A stretch of DNA of 64,000 bases, taken from the NCBI RefSeq assembly GCF_042433515.1, contig NZ_JBHLVH010000014.1, positions 62,001 through 126,000 of the forward strand, written 5' to 3'. The translations under genes were made by a program, and so were the position numbers. The notes under the pieces are model-generated. The model was not told where the DNA came from. It worked only from the letters and a program-made list of their open reading frames with translations, and did no database searches. Shown here piece by piece: positions 1 through 8,270 of the stretch (positions are counted from its first letter, which is position 1; each line of letters begins with the position of its first letter). The DNA comes from Kytococcus schroeteri (GTDB lineage Bacteria > Actinomycetota > Actinomycetes > Actinomycetales > Dermatophilaceae).

Positions 1-294
1 CCGATCCACGTGGCCCCGGACGCCGACCCGCTGCAGACGACCGAGCACCTCCGCGACGTCATGGACGAGCTCCTGCGCGCGGTGCAGGGCGAGTACGGCC
101 CGATGCCGGAGCACCTGCGCCGCTGGGAGCCGGCCCGCTCCGGAGGCACGGCGCCCACCCTCGAGGAGGCCGACGCCCTGGACGCCCGCGACGTGGCCGA
201 GCGCCGGCGCCGCCGGGTGGAGAAGGCCGAGCAGGCCGCCGCCCGGCGGGCGCAGGGACGTCCCCGCGGGCTGCCCCGCCTGCCGAAGCGCTGA
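1..294 (+). CDS. C-terminal end of a probable lysophospholipid acyltransferase (partial)
   Basis: The reading frame is open from the first base and ends at a TGA at 292-294, so only the last 97 residues are present. The visible part has a helix of the type MDELLRAVQGEYG followed by a charged Arg/Ala-rich tail ending GLPRLPKR. A helix of this kind near the end is typical of actinobacterial PlsC-like 1-acylglycerol-3-phosphate acyltransferases, but the catalytic HX4D box lies outside the window, so the family name is an inference. It converges on the sigma factor gene at 323, with 28 bp between the stops. Confidence 0.4.
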   Translation, partial: PIHVAPDADPLQTTEHLRDVMDELLRAVQGEYGPMPEHLRRWEPARSGGTAPTLEEADALDARDVAERRRRRVEKAEQAAARRAQGRPRGLPRLPKR

Positions 295-322
295 TCCCGC
301 CGGCGGGGACGGCGCCGCCGGC

Positions 323-1114
323 TCAGGCGGTGTCCTGCCCGCGCTGCTGCTGCACCTGGGCACGCAGGGTGGTCAGGGCCCGCTGCAGCCGCCGGCTCAC
401 CTGGGCCTGGGAGATCCCCATCGACGCGGCGATGCGGCCCTGCGTCTCGTCCTCCAGGTAGCGGCGCAGCAGCACCGTCCGGTCCAGCGGGTCCAGGGCC
501 TGCAGGTGGGGCTGCAGGGAGAGCCACTCGTCCACGTGGCCGGCCGGGGCGGCGGTGACCCACCGCGGCTCGGCCTGGTCGTCGGGCCCCTCGGGGGAGC
601 GCCCGGCCAGGGCCCGTCGGGCCTCGCGCACCTGCGCCTCGTCCACGCCGAGCCGCTGCGCCACCTGCTCCGTAGGGGGCTCCCCGCCCACCTGCTGGCG
701 CAGCTCGTCCTCGGTGGCCCGGACCTGCAGGGCCAACTCCTGGACGGCCCGCGGCGGGCGGACCCACCACGTGCTGTCGCGCAGGTAGCGGCGCAGCTCA
801 CCCACGATGGTGGGCACGGCGAAGGTCGAGAGGGTGGTGCCGTGGGAGGGGTCCCAGCGCTGGACGGCCAGCACCAGCCCCATGCAGGCCACCTGCTCGC
901 AGTCGTCCACCCACGCGGGCGTGGGGGCGTGACGGCGGCCAAGACGGCGGGCGAAGGGCAGGTGGTCGGCCACCACCTCGGCCAGCTCGGCCTGGCGGGC
1001 GGCCTCGGGGAGGTCACGGGCGGCGGTCAGCCGGCGGCGCACGGACTCCGCGTCGCCGTGGGTGGGTGATCCCGGCGTCGCCCCGCGCGGGGTCTCGTCC
1101 TGGTGGTGGTGCAT
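323..1114 (-). CDS. RNA polymerase sigma factor, SigB/SigF/SigG family
   Basis: Alternative group 3 sigma factor of 263 residues. Region 2 contains the family hallmark LSTFAVPTIVGELRRYLRD followed by WWVRPPR. Region 3 follows, and region 4 has a helix-turn-helix in ETQGRIAASMGISQAQVSRR. In this family such factors direct general or envelope stress genes and are usually held by an anti-sigma kinase, but no RsbW-like gene lies nearby. The frame is open further upstream to 1216, but the ATG at 1114 has a good GGAGG five bases ahead of it and is chosen. The gene is divergent from dinB with about 115 bp between starts, so the two probably share a promoter region. Confidence 0.88.
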   Translation of the reverse strand: MHHHQDETPRGATPGSPTHGDAESVRRRLTAARDLPEAARQAELAEVVADHLPFARRLGRRHAPTPAWVDDCEQVACMGLVLAVQRWDPSHGTTLSTFAVPTIVGELRRYLRDSTWWVRPPRAVQELALQVRATEDELRQQVGGEPPTEQVAQRLGVDEAQVREARRALAGRSPEGPDDQAEPRWVTAAPAGHVDEWLSLQPHLQALDPLDRTVLLRRYLEDETQGRIAASMGISQAQVSRRLQRALTTLRAQVQQQRGQDTA

Positions 1115-1229
1115 CAGAGCCTCCAGACATGCTGAACAGTCGTGGCGCTCTGCTGGACCACGGCGTGGATTCTGCCACGGTGGAATGCGTCTGCCGGAGG
1201 GGGACCCGCCGGTCACCTACGGTGTGCGC

Positions 1230-2600
1230 ATGCGCCCCACCGCCTCGGTCCTGCACGTGGACCTCGACGCCTTCTTCGCGGCGGTGGAGCAACGCGACAA
1301 GCCCTCCCTGCGGGGGCGTCCGGTGGTGGTGGGTGGCACCGGACGGCGCGGCGTGGTGGCCACGGCCAGCTACGAGGCGCGTGTGTACGGCATCCGGTCG
1401 GCGATGCCGGGCTGGCAGGCCCGCGCGCTGTCGCCCGGGGGAACGGCCTTCCTCAGCGGGCGGCGCGAGGCCTACCGGGCCAGCAGCCGCGCGGCCATGG
1501 ACGCCCTGCGCGCCCTGGCGCCGGTGGTGGAGCAGGTGAGCATCGACGAGGCGTACGCCGACCTGGCCGCAGGGGACGCGCCGCACCCGGTGGAGACCTG
1601 GTCGCGGCAGGACGCCGAGGCCGTGGCGCGCGAGCTGCGCTCCGCCATCGCGGGGGCCACCGGCGGGCTCACGGCGTCGGTGGGCATCGGCAGCTCCAAG
1701 ATGATGGCCAAGATGGCCTCCGAGGCCGCCAAGCCGGACGGGTTTCGCGTCATCTGGCCCGGCGAGGAGGAGGCCTTCCTGGCCGGGCTGCCCGTGCGCG
1801 CCCTGCCCGGCGTGGGCCCGGCGACGGGGGACCGGTTGCGGACCTTCGGGGTGGCCACCGTGCAGGACCTGCGGCGCGTCTCGCTGGCCGACCTGGTGTC
1901 CATCCTCGGCGAGTCCTGGGGGCACGGCCTGCACGCCCTGGCCCGCGGCGTCGACCACCGCGAAGTGGTGACCCACCGGGAGGCCAAGAGTGTCTCGGCC
2001 GAGGAGACCTTCGCCACCGACCTCACCGACGTGCGCGCCGTGGAGGCCGAGCTGCGCCTGCTGGCCGAGCGCGTCTCGGGGCGGCTGCGCAAGGCCGGGC
2101 TGTTCGGCCGCACGGTCTCGCTCAAGCTGCGGCAGCACGACTTCTCCACCCACCTGCGCTCGGTGACGCTGCGCCACGGCACCGACGACGCGACCACCAT
2201 CGGCGATGCGGTGGTGCGCCTCGTGGGCTCGGTGGGCCTGGGCGAGGGGGTGCGCCTGCTGGGGGTGGGCGTCTCCGGGTTCGTGGAGCACAGCCAGGGC
2301 GAACTGGCGCTCGAGGTGCACGAACCGGCGGGGACGGCGGGGGAGAGCCACACCTCGGACGTGGTGGAGCAGGCCCCCGCGCCCGAGCCGGAGGACGCGC
2401 ACGACGCCCGGTTGGGGCGCACCGCGTGGCCGACGGGCTCCGACGTGGTGCACGCCGAGCACGGCGCCGGGTGGGTGTGGGGCAGCGGTCTGGGGCGGGT
2501 GACGGTGCGCTTCGAGGGGCCGCGTACCGAGCCGGGGCCGGTGCGCACCTTCGCCCACGACGACCCAGACCTGCGCCCGGCCGACCCGCCCGCCTGGTGA
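1230..2600 (+). CDS. dinB: DNA polymerase IV (Y-family translesion polymerase)
   Basis: Y-family polymerase of 456 residues for error-prone bypass of damaged template. It opens LHVDLDAFFAAVEQ, which holds a metal-binding Asp, and carries the second catalytic pair in SIDEAYADL. A helix-hairpin-helix (LPGVGPATGDRL) and a little-finger domain follow. The last ~80 residues extend past the usual end and contain a compact HGAGWVWGSGLGRVTVRF segment also seen in other actinobacterial DinB proteins. The ATG at 1230 lies six bases behind a TACGGT box at 1218-1223, consistent with a leaderless transcript. It is divergent from the sigma factor. Confidence 0.93.
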   Translation: MRPTASVLHVDLDAFFAAVEQRDKPSLRGRPVVVGGTGRRGVVATASYEARVYGIRSAMPGWQARALSPGGTAFLSGRREAYRASSRAAMDALRALAPVVEQVSIDEAYADLAAGDAPHPVETWSRQDAEAVARELRSAIAGATGGLTASVGIGSSKMMAKMASEAAKPDGFRVIWPGEEEAFLAGLPVRALPGVGPATGDRLRTFGVATVQDLRRVSLADLVSILGESWGHGLHALARGVDHREVVTHREAKSVSAEETFATDLTDVRAVEAELRLLAERVSGRLRKAGLFGRTVSLKLRQHDFSTHLRSVTLRHGTDDATTIGDAVVRLVGSVGLGEGVRLLGVGVSGFVEHSQGELALEVHEPAGTAGESHTSDVVEQAPAPEPEDAHDARLGRTAWPTGSDVVHAEHGAGWVWGSGLGRVTVRFEGPRTEPGPVRTFAHDDPDLRPADPPAW

Positions 2601-2639
2601 GGCCCGGGCGGTCGGCGCGTCACCGCATCGGGCCCGCGC

Positions 2640-3425
2640 TCAGGCGAAGGTCCAGGAGCGCTTGCTCAGGCCGTACCAGAACCCGTCCACAGCGGTCTCG
2701 CCCCGCGGTGTGGAGGTGGCCGAAGCCGCCCCCAGGGCCACGAACAGCGGGGCCCAGTGCTCGCTGCGCGGGTGCGCCTGGAGCGCTGCCGGGGCCTTGG
2801 CCTCCCAGTCGATGAGCGCGTCCACGTCGCCGGCGGCCACGGTCTCGGCGGCCCACTGGTCGAACTCCGCCGACGCACTCGGCGGGGTGCCGTCGGTCCC
2901 GGCGGCGGGGTTGAACCAGCGCAGGTTGTGGGTGGTGAACCCGGACCCCACGATGAGCGTGCCCTCCTGCCGCAGGGGCGCCAGGCGCTGGCCCATGGTG
3001 AACAGCTCGCGGGGGTCGAGGGTCGGCATCGAGACCTGCAGCACGGGCACGTCGGCCTCGGGGTACATCTCCACCAGGGGCACGTAGGCGCCGTGGTCCA
3101 GGCCGCGGGCCTGGTCCTGGTGCACCGGGCCCGCCTCGGCCAGGGCGCGGGCCACGGACTGCGCCAGCTCGGGCGCGGCGGGGGCGTCGTAGTTGACGTC
3201 GTAGTACTTCTGCGGGAATCCCCAGAAGTCGTAGGTCAGGGGCGCCCCGGTGGTGGAGGAGACGGTCACCGGGTCGTTCTCCCAGTGCGCGCTCACCATG
3301 AGGATGCTGCGCGGGCGCTCAATGCGGGACGACCAGTCGGCCAGCTCGCGGGTCCACGTGGGGTCGTCGGCCAGCGGGGGAGCGCCATGGGAGAGGTACA
3401 GGACGGGGAGCGAGGAGGTGGCCAT
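2640..3425 (-). CDS. DODA-type extradiol aromatic ring-opening dioxygenase (YgiD-like)
   Basis: 261-residue member of the LigB superfamily, related to plant 4,5-DOPA extradiol dioxygenase and E. coli YgiD. Candidate metal and active-site histidines sit in YLSHGAPPL, VSAHWEND, GLDHGAYVPL and GSGFTTHNLR, all in the expected order. These enzymes use a divalent metal to cleave catechol-type rings with O2; the natural substrate here is unknown. The ATG at 3425 follows TAGGCT on the minus strand at a six-base distance, suggesting a leaderless start. The gene converges on dinB and is divergent from the DUF3592-like gene at 3523. Confidence 0.85.
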   Translation of the reverse strand: MATSSLPVLYLSHGAPPLADDPTWTRELADWSSRIERPRSILMVSAHWENDPVTVSSTTGAPLTYDFWGFPQKYYDVNYDAPAAPELAQSVARALAEAGPVHQDQARGLDHGAYVPLVEMYPEADVPVLQVSMPTLDPRELFTMGQRLAPLRQEGTLIVGSGFTTHNLRWFNPAAGTDGTPPSASAEFDQWAAETVAAGDVDALIDWEAKAPAALQAHPRSEHWAPLFVALGAASATSTPRGETAVDGFWYGLSKRSWTFA

Positions 3426-3522
3426 GGGGCCAGCCTAGGAGATGTAGGTGATGCGTCACCCGCAAGGGGTATCACCCCGGGGGAGGAGGGCTCCCCGTCA
3501 GCCTGCTGCCAACCTTGTCGGC

Positions 3523-4281
3523 ATGGAGTCGACCATCAATCCGGCACTCTTCCTGGCAGGTCTGGTCGGAGTCCTCCTGGTGCTCCTGGCTATCGGCACC
3601 CTGCGGGCCTGGCCCGGGCACGTGACCGAGGCGCGCATCCCCCGCCTGCGGGTCGAGGCAAGGGTGGTGCAGTCACCCACGTACCGGGCTGATCACGAGG
3701 GGGACAAGGTGGTCTACCAGCCCCTGGTGCTGGAGTACCCGGCCGCCGGCCGCGTCCACCGGTTCGAGACCACCTCCTTCCCGTCGGACCCGCAGGAGTG
3801 GACCGATCTGGTGGTGTACGCGGACTGGCCCACTCCACCGCAGTTCGCGAGCCGCGCCCACGGCCTCACGCCCCCGCGACTTCTCCACCTCGTGGCTCGC
3901 GTGCTCCTCCTCATCGCGGCGGGGCTGGGGCTCCTGGCCGTGCAGTGGGTTCTCACACCTCCATCCGATCGCCTCTTCACACTGTGCTTCACAGGCTTCT
4001 TGGTGGGCATGATTTACGGCGCCGCCCAGGTCATCTGGGGCGCCTCCGACTGGCAGGGGTCGACCCATCCCTCGCTCCGCCCCGACGCCCGGGGACGAAC
4101 GATCCTGGGCCTGGTGGTCCTGGCCGCCTCCGTCGCCCTGCTGGTGGCGGCGGTGCAGGAGTCCCCCTCTCGCGCCCCCACCGCTCCGCCGCCTCCAGCC
4201 GACCCGGACGAGCAGGGCCCCCGGACTGGCCGTGGCTCGCGATGTGGGCCGGCTTCGTCGCGATGGTCGGCCCGGCCATGA
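3523..4281 (+). CDS. DUF3592-like membrane protein (first of three)
   Basis: 252-residue membrane protein. An N-terminal membrane helix (about residues 8-28) is followed by a soluble beta-rich stretch containing VEARVVQSPTYRADHEGD and LVLEYPAAGRVHRFET, the pattern seen in DUF3592 proteins. Three more hydrophobic helices follow around residues 128-148, 155-175 and 205-222, then a proline-rich tail. The ATG at 3523 is preferred to the longer open frame because the upstream translation is not protein-like. Its 3' end overlaps the next gene by 40 bases. Function is unknown. Two further relatives follow directly, so this is a small paralogous array. Confidence 0.6.
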   Translation: MESTINPALFLAGLVGVLLVLLAIGTLRAWPGHVTEARIPRLRVEARVVQSPTYRADHEGDKVVYQPLVLEYPAAGRVHRFETTSFPSDPQEWTDLVVYADWPTPPQFASRAHGLTPPRLLHLVARVLLLIAAGLGLLAVQWVLTPPSDRLFTLCFTGFLVGMIYGAAQVIWGASDWQGSTHPSLRPDARGRTILGLVVLAASVALLVAAVQESPSRAPTAPPPPADPDEQGPRTGRGSRCGPASSRWSARP

Positions 4282-4838
4282 CCCTCTGGAACGCCAGCAC
4301 GGCCACGCTGACTCCCCGCCGCTCGCGGCGCGCCGAGGTGCTGGGCCGCGTCATCGAGCCACCGGCGTGGAACCCCGACGGCAGGAGCACCTCCGACCCG
4401 CTCGTGGGGTGGGAGCTGGACGGGCGCCCCCACAGTGCCCGGGTGCACATGGTGCGGGTGGTCTCCGCGGGGCAGCCCGTGCTGCTGAGGGTTGACCCCG
4501 CAGGGCGCCGGCCCCCCGTCGAGGCCGGGGAGCACCGGCCACCCACGCCTGCAGGCCTGGCCAGGTCGCTTCTCTGGCTCACGGCGGGTGCGGCGGTGTT
4601 CCTCGGTGGTGCGTGGGCCATGGCCGCCGAGCGCGGCATCGAGTCGACGGCACCCTTGGTGGCCGGCATCTTCGGGGGAGTCGTGATGATGGCGACGGGG
4701 CCGGCGCTGGCAGGCGCCGGCTGGTCCTGGGCCTTCGGTCCGCGACGCCACGCCGTCGTGCGCGTTGCCGGCCTGGTGCTGCTGGCAGGTGGCGTGGTCT
4801 GGGCGCTCGCCGGCATCGCCATCTGGGCCACGGCCTGA
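4242..4838 (+). CDS. DUF3592-like membrane protein (second of three)
   Basis: 198-residue membrane protein starting with a hydrophobic helix (WAGFVAMVGPAMTLW), followed by a soluble stretch with RRAEVLGRVIEPPAW and LVGWELDGRPHSARVHMVRV that matches the corresponding part of the upstream gene, then three hydrophobic helices to the C terminus. The start is uncertain. ATG 4242 gives a complete first helix and a 40-base overlap with the preceding gene; no clear ribosome-binding site is visible. Likely co-transcribed with the gene at 3523. The role is unknown. Confidence 0.55.
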   Translation: MWAGFVAMVGPAMTLWNASTATLTPRRSRRAEVLGRVIEPPAWNPDGRSTSDPLVGWELDGRPHSARVHMVRVVSAGQPVLLRVDPAGRRPPVEAGEHRPPTPAGLARSLLWLTAGAAVFLGGAWAMAAERGIESTAPLVAGIFGGVVMMATGPALAGAGWSWAFGPRRHAVVRVAGLVLLAGGVVWALAGIAIWATA

Positions 4839-4883
4839 CCCGCCGACCACGACCAACCAGCAGCACGAGGAGGGACACCGGGG

Positions 4884-5360
4884 ATGGACACCAGAGAACT
4901 GACGGCCTACGGCGTGATGGGCGTGCTCCTGAGCGGCGTGTACGCAGGGGTAGCCTGCAGCAGCCCCTCAGGCGGGCGCGCGCCACGGACCAGGTGATGG
5001 CGCGGGTGGTCGCCGAGGAGGCGGCCGACAGCGACGACACCGAGAAGCACCGCGTCACCGGCCGGTACGTGTTCCACGGGGAGTCCCACGAGGCCACCCT
5101 CCTGGCGCCCCGCAGCTCCACGCGCATGGGGCACATGCCCGTCCTCGTCAACCCGCGGCGACCGGGGCGACCGGGGCGGCCAGTGAGTCCTCGGTCGCCG
5201 TACAACATCTGAGGGGCCGTCGCCGCGGGCCTTCTCCTGCTGGCCAGCTCGGTGGTCCTGGCGCTCGCCTTCGTGGACTACGCGCAGCAGGTCGGGGACG
5301 TGTGGCGCGCCGCGGGCACGGTCGCCCTCTGGACCGGCGCACATGATCGACCCAGTGGCG
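4884..5360 (+). pseudogene. Degenerate third DUF3592-like membrane gene
   Basis: The ATG at 4884 opens a frame with a membrane helix (YGVMGVLLSGVYAGVACSS) that stops after 37 residues. A different frame then carries a DUF3592-like soluble stretch (DQVMARVVAEEAADSD, HRVTGRYVFHGESHEATLL) from about 4985, meets a TGA at 5210-5212, and beyond that stop continues in the same frame with a hydrophobic helix (AVAAGLLLLASSVVLALAF). The order helix-domain-helix matches the two intact upstream relatives. One frameshift near 4955-4990 plus one in-frame stop make this a pseudogene, or two sequencing errors. It runs up to the tRNA-Leu gene. Confidence 0.55.
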
Positions 5361-5425
5361 CGGAGCACCGGCAACCGCGTGCTAAAGTTCTCTGTCGTTG
5401 CCCACCGAGGTGGGTGGCACCACTC

Positions 5426-5509
5426 GTCCGGGTGGCGGAATGGCAGACGCGCTAGCTTGAGGTGCTAGTGCCCGTAAAGGGCGTGGGGGTTCAAGTCCCC
5501 CTCCGGACA
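5426..5509 (+). tRNA. tRNA-Leu (anticodon GAG)
   Basis: 84-nt cloverleaf. The acceptor arms GTCCGGG (5426-5432) and TCCGGAC (5502-5508) pair with one G-U, followed by discriminator A at 5509. The anticodon stem CTAGC/GCTAG encloses the loop TTGAGGT, giving anticodon GAG, which reads CUC/CUU. A long variable arm (TGCCCGTAAAGGGCG) marks it as class II, and the T arm is GGGGGTTCAAGTCCCCC. CCA is not encoded. A terminator-like hairpin follows at 5516. Confidence 0.95.
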
Positions 5510-5515
5510 CAGAAT

Positions 5516-5549
5516 CGAGGGCCGCATCCCAGCAGGGGTGCGGCCCTCG
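5516..5549 (+). terminator. Hairpin terminator after tRNA-Leu
   Basis: Two 15-base arms, CGAGGGCCGCATCCC and its near-perfect complement ending GCGGCCCTCG, are separated by a loop of about four bases, seven bases after the tRNA. There is no U-tract, as is common in very GC-rich actinobacteria. Confidence 0.75.
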
Positions 5550-5863
5550 TCGCATGCCAGGGCCGGCGATTCCAGACCGCGGACGAGCGCCGAGGACGCC
5601 GGCCAGCGCGGGGTGGTGGGGGGCGTTGACGCGCCTGGTGCGCGCGGCCACACCCCTGGCGACCGTGGGCAACCGGTCGACCCTGCAACAGTCCCCAGGT
5701 CAACCGGTTGCCCACCGTGGGCTGTCTCGGGGCTCGGCGAGGCGGCGGGGGGGCGTGGTCTCGGGGCGCCTCCCACCCACAGCCAGGCCTCGCCAACCCG
5801 GCAGCCTCACACGAACAGCCCGACCGTCACCCGGCTCCTGACCAAGCCGACTAGGGTCGCGCC
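5550..5863. other. Intergenic stretch with an 18-bp inverted repeat
   Basis: No credible gene lies between the tRNA terminator and idi. The only clear structure is the inverted repeat at 5665-5715. The idi -10 box TAGGGT lies at 5852-5857, six bases before its ATG. Confidence 0.6.
5665..5715. repeat. Long intergenic inverted repeat (hairpin 1)
   Basis: Arms 5665-5682 and 5698-5715 are complementary at 17 of 18 positions (core GTGGGCAACCGGT), separated by a 15-base loop. It lies between two plus-strand genes and far from the idi start, so it is not obviously the terminator of either. Three similar long hairpins with different sequences occur in other intergenic regions of the window. Confidence 0.7.
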
Positions 5864-6436
5864 ATGACCGGGCGCGCGCAGACCGAGACCCCCGAGCTGG
5901 TGGAGCTGCTGGCCGAGGACGGCTCCGTCATCGGCACCGCGGACAAGGCCGAGGTGCACACCGACGCCACACCCCTGCACCGCGCGTTCTCCGTGCACCT
6001 GCGCACGCCCGACGGCCGCGTGCTGCTCACCCGCCGCGCACTGGGCAAGGTGGCCTGGCCGGGGGTGTGGACCAACACCTGCTGCGGCCACCCGGCGCCG
6101 GGGGAGTCCGACGAGGGCGCCATCCGCCGCCGCCTGGCCCAGGAGCTCACCATCCCGGCCGATGCGGTGGGCGCGCCGGTGCCCGCCCTGCCCGACTTCC
6201 GCTACCGGGCGGTCGATGCCGGCGGGGTGGTGGAGCACGAGGTGTGCCCGGTCTACGTGGCCGACCTGCTGGTGGACCCGGCCACGCTGCCCTCACCCAA
6301 CCCCGACGAGGTGGCCGAGACCGCGTGGGCGCCCTGGACCGATGCCGTGGCCGCACTCCGTGCAACACCGTTCGCCTTCAGCCCCTGGTTCGTGCTGCAG
6401 GCCCGCGACCCGCGGCTCAACGCTCTGCTCACCTGA
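5864..6436 (+). CDS. idi: Isopentenyl-diphosphate delta-isomerase, type 1
   Basis: 190-residue Nudix-fold isomerase that interconverts isopentenyl and dimethylallyl diphosphate, supplying prenyl chains such as the carotenoid precursors made further along. The catalytic cysteine lies in WTNTCCGHP, the Nudix-like metal site in RRRLAQEL, and the catalytic glutamate in VVEHEVCPVY. Length is normal for the family. ATG 5864 sits six bases behind TAGGGT, a leaderless-type start. It is not linked to the crt operon, which lies 11 kb away on the other strand. Confidence 0.93.
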   Translation: MTGRAQTETPELVELLAEDGSVIGTADKAEVHTDATPLHRAFSVHLRTPDGRVLLTRRALGKVAWPGVWTNTCCGHPAPGESDEGAIRRRLAQELTIPADAVGAPVPALPDFRYRAVDAGGVVEHEVCPVYVADLLVDPATLPSPNPDEVAETAWAPWTDAVAALRATPFAFSPWFVLQARDPRLNALLT

Positions 6437-6496
6437 GCACCGCAGGCGCCTCGCCTACCCTTGGGTGAGAACCGTTCGCACATCGAGGGGATGCGC

Positions 6497-7261
6497 ATGC
6501 GACACACCGACCCGTACGACGCCATCGCCGTCGGCGCCCAGTTCTACGAGCTCAACCACGGCGCCCAGGTGCGCCACCGCGTCGAGAGCCTGCTGCCACA
6601 CATCTCCCCGCCGCGGGTGGGCGTGCTCGACGTGGGTGCCGGCAGCGGCACCCCCACCCTGGCGATGGCGCGCACCTGGCCGGGGGTGCCGGTCCACGCC
6701 GTGGAGCCGTCGCGGAGCATGCGCATCGCACTGCTCACCCGCATCGCCGAGGAGGGGGACCTGCAGCGGCAGGTGACGGTCCACCCCGTGGCGGCGCACG
6801 AGCTCACGCGCACCGGTTTCGTGGACCTGGTGACCGCGTTCTGGGCCCTGGGCATGGTGGAGCCGGACCACTGGGAGGCCACGCTGAACGCCCTGGTGGG
6901 GGCGCTGGTGCCCGGCGGGGCGCTGCTCACAGAGTCGTCGCTGGGGGAGGCCGAGGAGGACGCCGCAGCGGTGCAGGACTACCGCGGCAGCACGCGGCTG
7001 GGGGAGCACACCATCGAGCACGGCGGGCACGTGGAGACCGCGCCGGACGGCAGCGGATACGGGGTGTTCACCTACCGCTGGCTCGATGCCGACGGGCACC
7101 TGCTGTACGAGGACCACGACCACTACGAGCACCGCCCGGGGCACGCGCGGCCCGACCTGGCGGGCAGCCTGGAGGCGCGCGGGATGGTGGCCGAGCGGGA
7201 GCTCGACGACCCGGCGGCCCCGGGCGCGCACCTCACGCTGTGGCGGCGCCCGGCGGTCTGA
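6497..7261 (+). CDS. Class I SAM-dependent methyltransferase
   Basis: 254-residue protein with the Rossmann-type SAM-binding motif I VGVLDVGAGSGTPTLAMA near the N terminus, the acidic end of strand 2 in VHAVEPSRSM, and a later FVDLVTAFWALGMV segment matching motif IV. The start is placed at ATG 6497 because GAGGGG ends six bases ahead; the nearby ATG at 6491 would abut this site. The substrate cannot be told from the sequence. It follows idi by about 60 bp and converges on the thioesterase. Confidence 0.8.
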   Translation: MRHTDPYDAIAVGAQFYELNHGAQVRHRVESLLPHISPPRVGVLDVGAGSGTPTLAMARTWPGVPVHAVEPSRSMRIALLTRIAEEGDLQRQVTVHPVAAHELTRTGFVDLVTAFWALGMVEPDHWEATLNALVGALVPGGALLTESSLGEAEEDAAAVQDYRGSTRLGEHTIEHGGHVETAPDGSGYGVFTYRWLDADGHLLYEDHDHYEHRPGHARPDLAGSLEARGMVAERELDDPAAPGAHLTLWRRPAV

Positions 7262-7265
7262 GGCC

Positions 7266-7676
7266 TCAGCCGACCTGCGGCAGGGGGCGCGGGCGGCCGT
7301 TGTCGTCGGTGGCCACGAAGGTGAACAGCCCGCAGGTGATGAGCTCCTCGGCCTCAGAATGGCGGTCGCGAGCCCATGCCTGCACGGCGACCTTCATCGA
7401 GGTGCGGCCCTCGTGCTCCAGGTGCGTGTAGACCGTCACCTCGGCGCCCACGGTCACCGGCCGGACGAAGGACATGCTGTCCACCGCCACGGTGGCGGCA
7501 CGGCCCTTGGCCCGCAGGGAGGCCAGGGACCCGGCCGCCAGGTCCATCTGCGACATGAGCCAGCCACCGAAGATGTCTCCGTACGGGTTGGCGTCGGCCG
7601 GCATGGCGGTCACGCGGATGCTGGGGTGCCAGTCGGCCGGGGGAGTGGTGGGCTCGGGGTCAGGCGTGTGGGGCAC
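7266..7676 (-). CDS. Acyl-CoA thioesterase, hotdog fold (YciA/Acot-like)
   Basis: 136-residue single hotdog-domain protein. The catalytic-loop segment is NPYGDIFGGWLMSQMDLAAG, with the usual Asn and Asp of the YciA/4HBT family, followed by VDSMSFVRPVTVGAEVTVY. These enzymes hydrolyse acyl-CoA esters in the cytoplasm. The frame is open upstream to 7736, but the GTG at 7676 has AGAGGAA six bases ahead and gives the normal family length. It ends five bases from the convergent methyltransferase stop. Confidence 0.83.
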   Translation of the reverse strand: MPHTPDPEPTTPPADWHPSIRVTAMPADANPYGDIFGGWLMSQMDLAAGSLASLRAKGRAATVAVDSMSFVRPVTVGAEVTVYTHLEHEGRTSMKVAVQAWARDRHSEAEELITCGLFTFVATDDNGRPRPLPQVG

Positions 7677-7774
7677 GGGGTTCCTCTCGGGGGGGGGATG
7701 GGCTGGGGCCGTGTTCACCGTACGCGCCGGCGGCACCCCATCGACCGGGCCCTGCGACGTGAAAGGCTGACGGC

Positions 7775-8065
7775 ATGGGCATCGCGAACTTCCTCGGCCT
7801 CACCGGCGGCGTGGACACCGAACGGGAGGTGGTCCGCCTGCGGCGCAGGGTGGCCACCCTCGAGGCGCAGGTGGCGGAGTTGGCCCGTGCCACCGGGGCC
7901 GACCTGCGCTTCGTGGCGCCGGAGCCGGCGGTGTCGGACGAGGTGCGCCAGCTGGCCCTGTCGGGCCGCCAGATCGCGGCCATCAAGCTGCACCGGGAGC
8001 AGACCGGTGCGGGTCTGGCCGAGGCCAAGCAGCACGTGGACGAGGTGGTGGACGGCCGCGCCTGA
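7775..8065 (+). CDS. Small coiled-coil protein with ribosomal L7/L12 C-terminal-like tail
   Basis: 96-residue protein. Residues 14-45 are heptad-like (REVVRLRRRVATLEAQVAELA), suggesting a coiled coil, and residues 60-96 (SGRQIAAIKLHREQTGAGLAEAKQHVDEV) match the helical C-terminal core of ribosomal protein L7/L12. It is too short and lacks the L12 N-terminal dimerisation region, so it is not ribosomal L12 itself. Similar small proteins are common in actinobacteria without a known role. A monocistronic arrangement is likely. Confidence 0.7.
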   Translation: MGIANFLGLTGGVDTEREVVRLRRRVATLEAQVAELARATGADLRFVAPEPAVSDEVRQLALSGRQIAAIKLHREQTGAGLAEAKQHVDEVVDGRA

Positions 8066-8210
8066 GTCCCGCCGCGGGCACAGAGAAGCGCCGCGGGTGA
8101 GATCGAGGGCGCCACTGCGGGGGTGGGTGCCGGTGGGGCTGTGGACGAGTGGCGTGAGCCGCTGGAAGTCCACAGGGGGCTGAGCTCCGCCGGCCCCGCA
8201 CTGCGGAGGT

Positions 8211-8235
8211 TGTCGGAGGGTGGGCATACGACTGG
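8211..8235 (+). promoter_or_regulatory. Shared upstream element, copy 1 (candidate promoter or operator)
   Basis: A 25-base block reading TGTCGG-n-GG-nnn-GG-nn-TAC-nnnn-GG, matched without gaps at 15108-15132 upstream of the second unit of the island. It lies 35 bases ahead of the short leader ORF. Whether it is a promoter or a binding site cannot be told. Confidence 0.35.
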
Positions 8236-8270
8236 ACACACCAGCGCCCCCCCCTGACAAGGAGCACGTC

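Noticed and set aside
323..1216. Longer sigma factor starting at 1216
   Set aside because: The extra 34 residues cover the divergent promoter region, and ATG 1114 has an ideal Shine-Dalgarno site.
7775..8065. Ribosomal protein L7/L12
   Set aside because: Only a helical tail resembles L12. The N-terminal dimerisation region and the full fold are missing and there is no rplJ neighbour.
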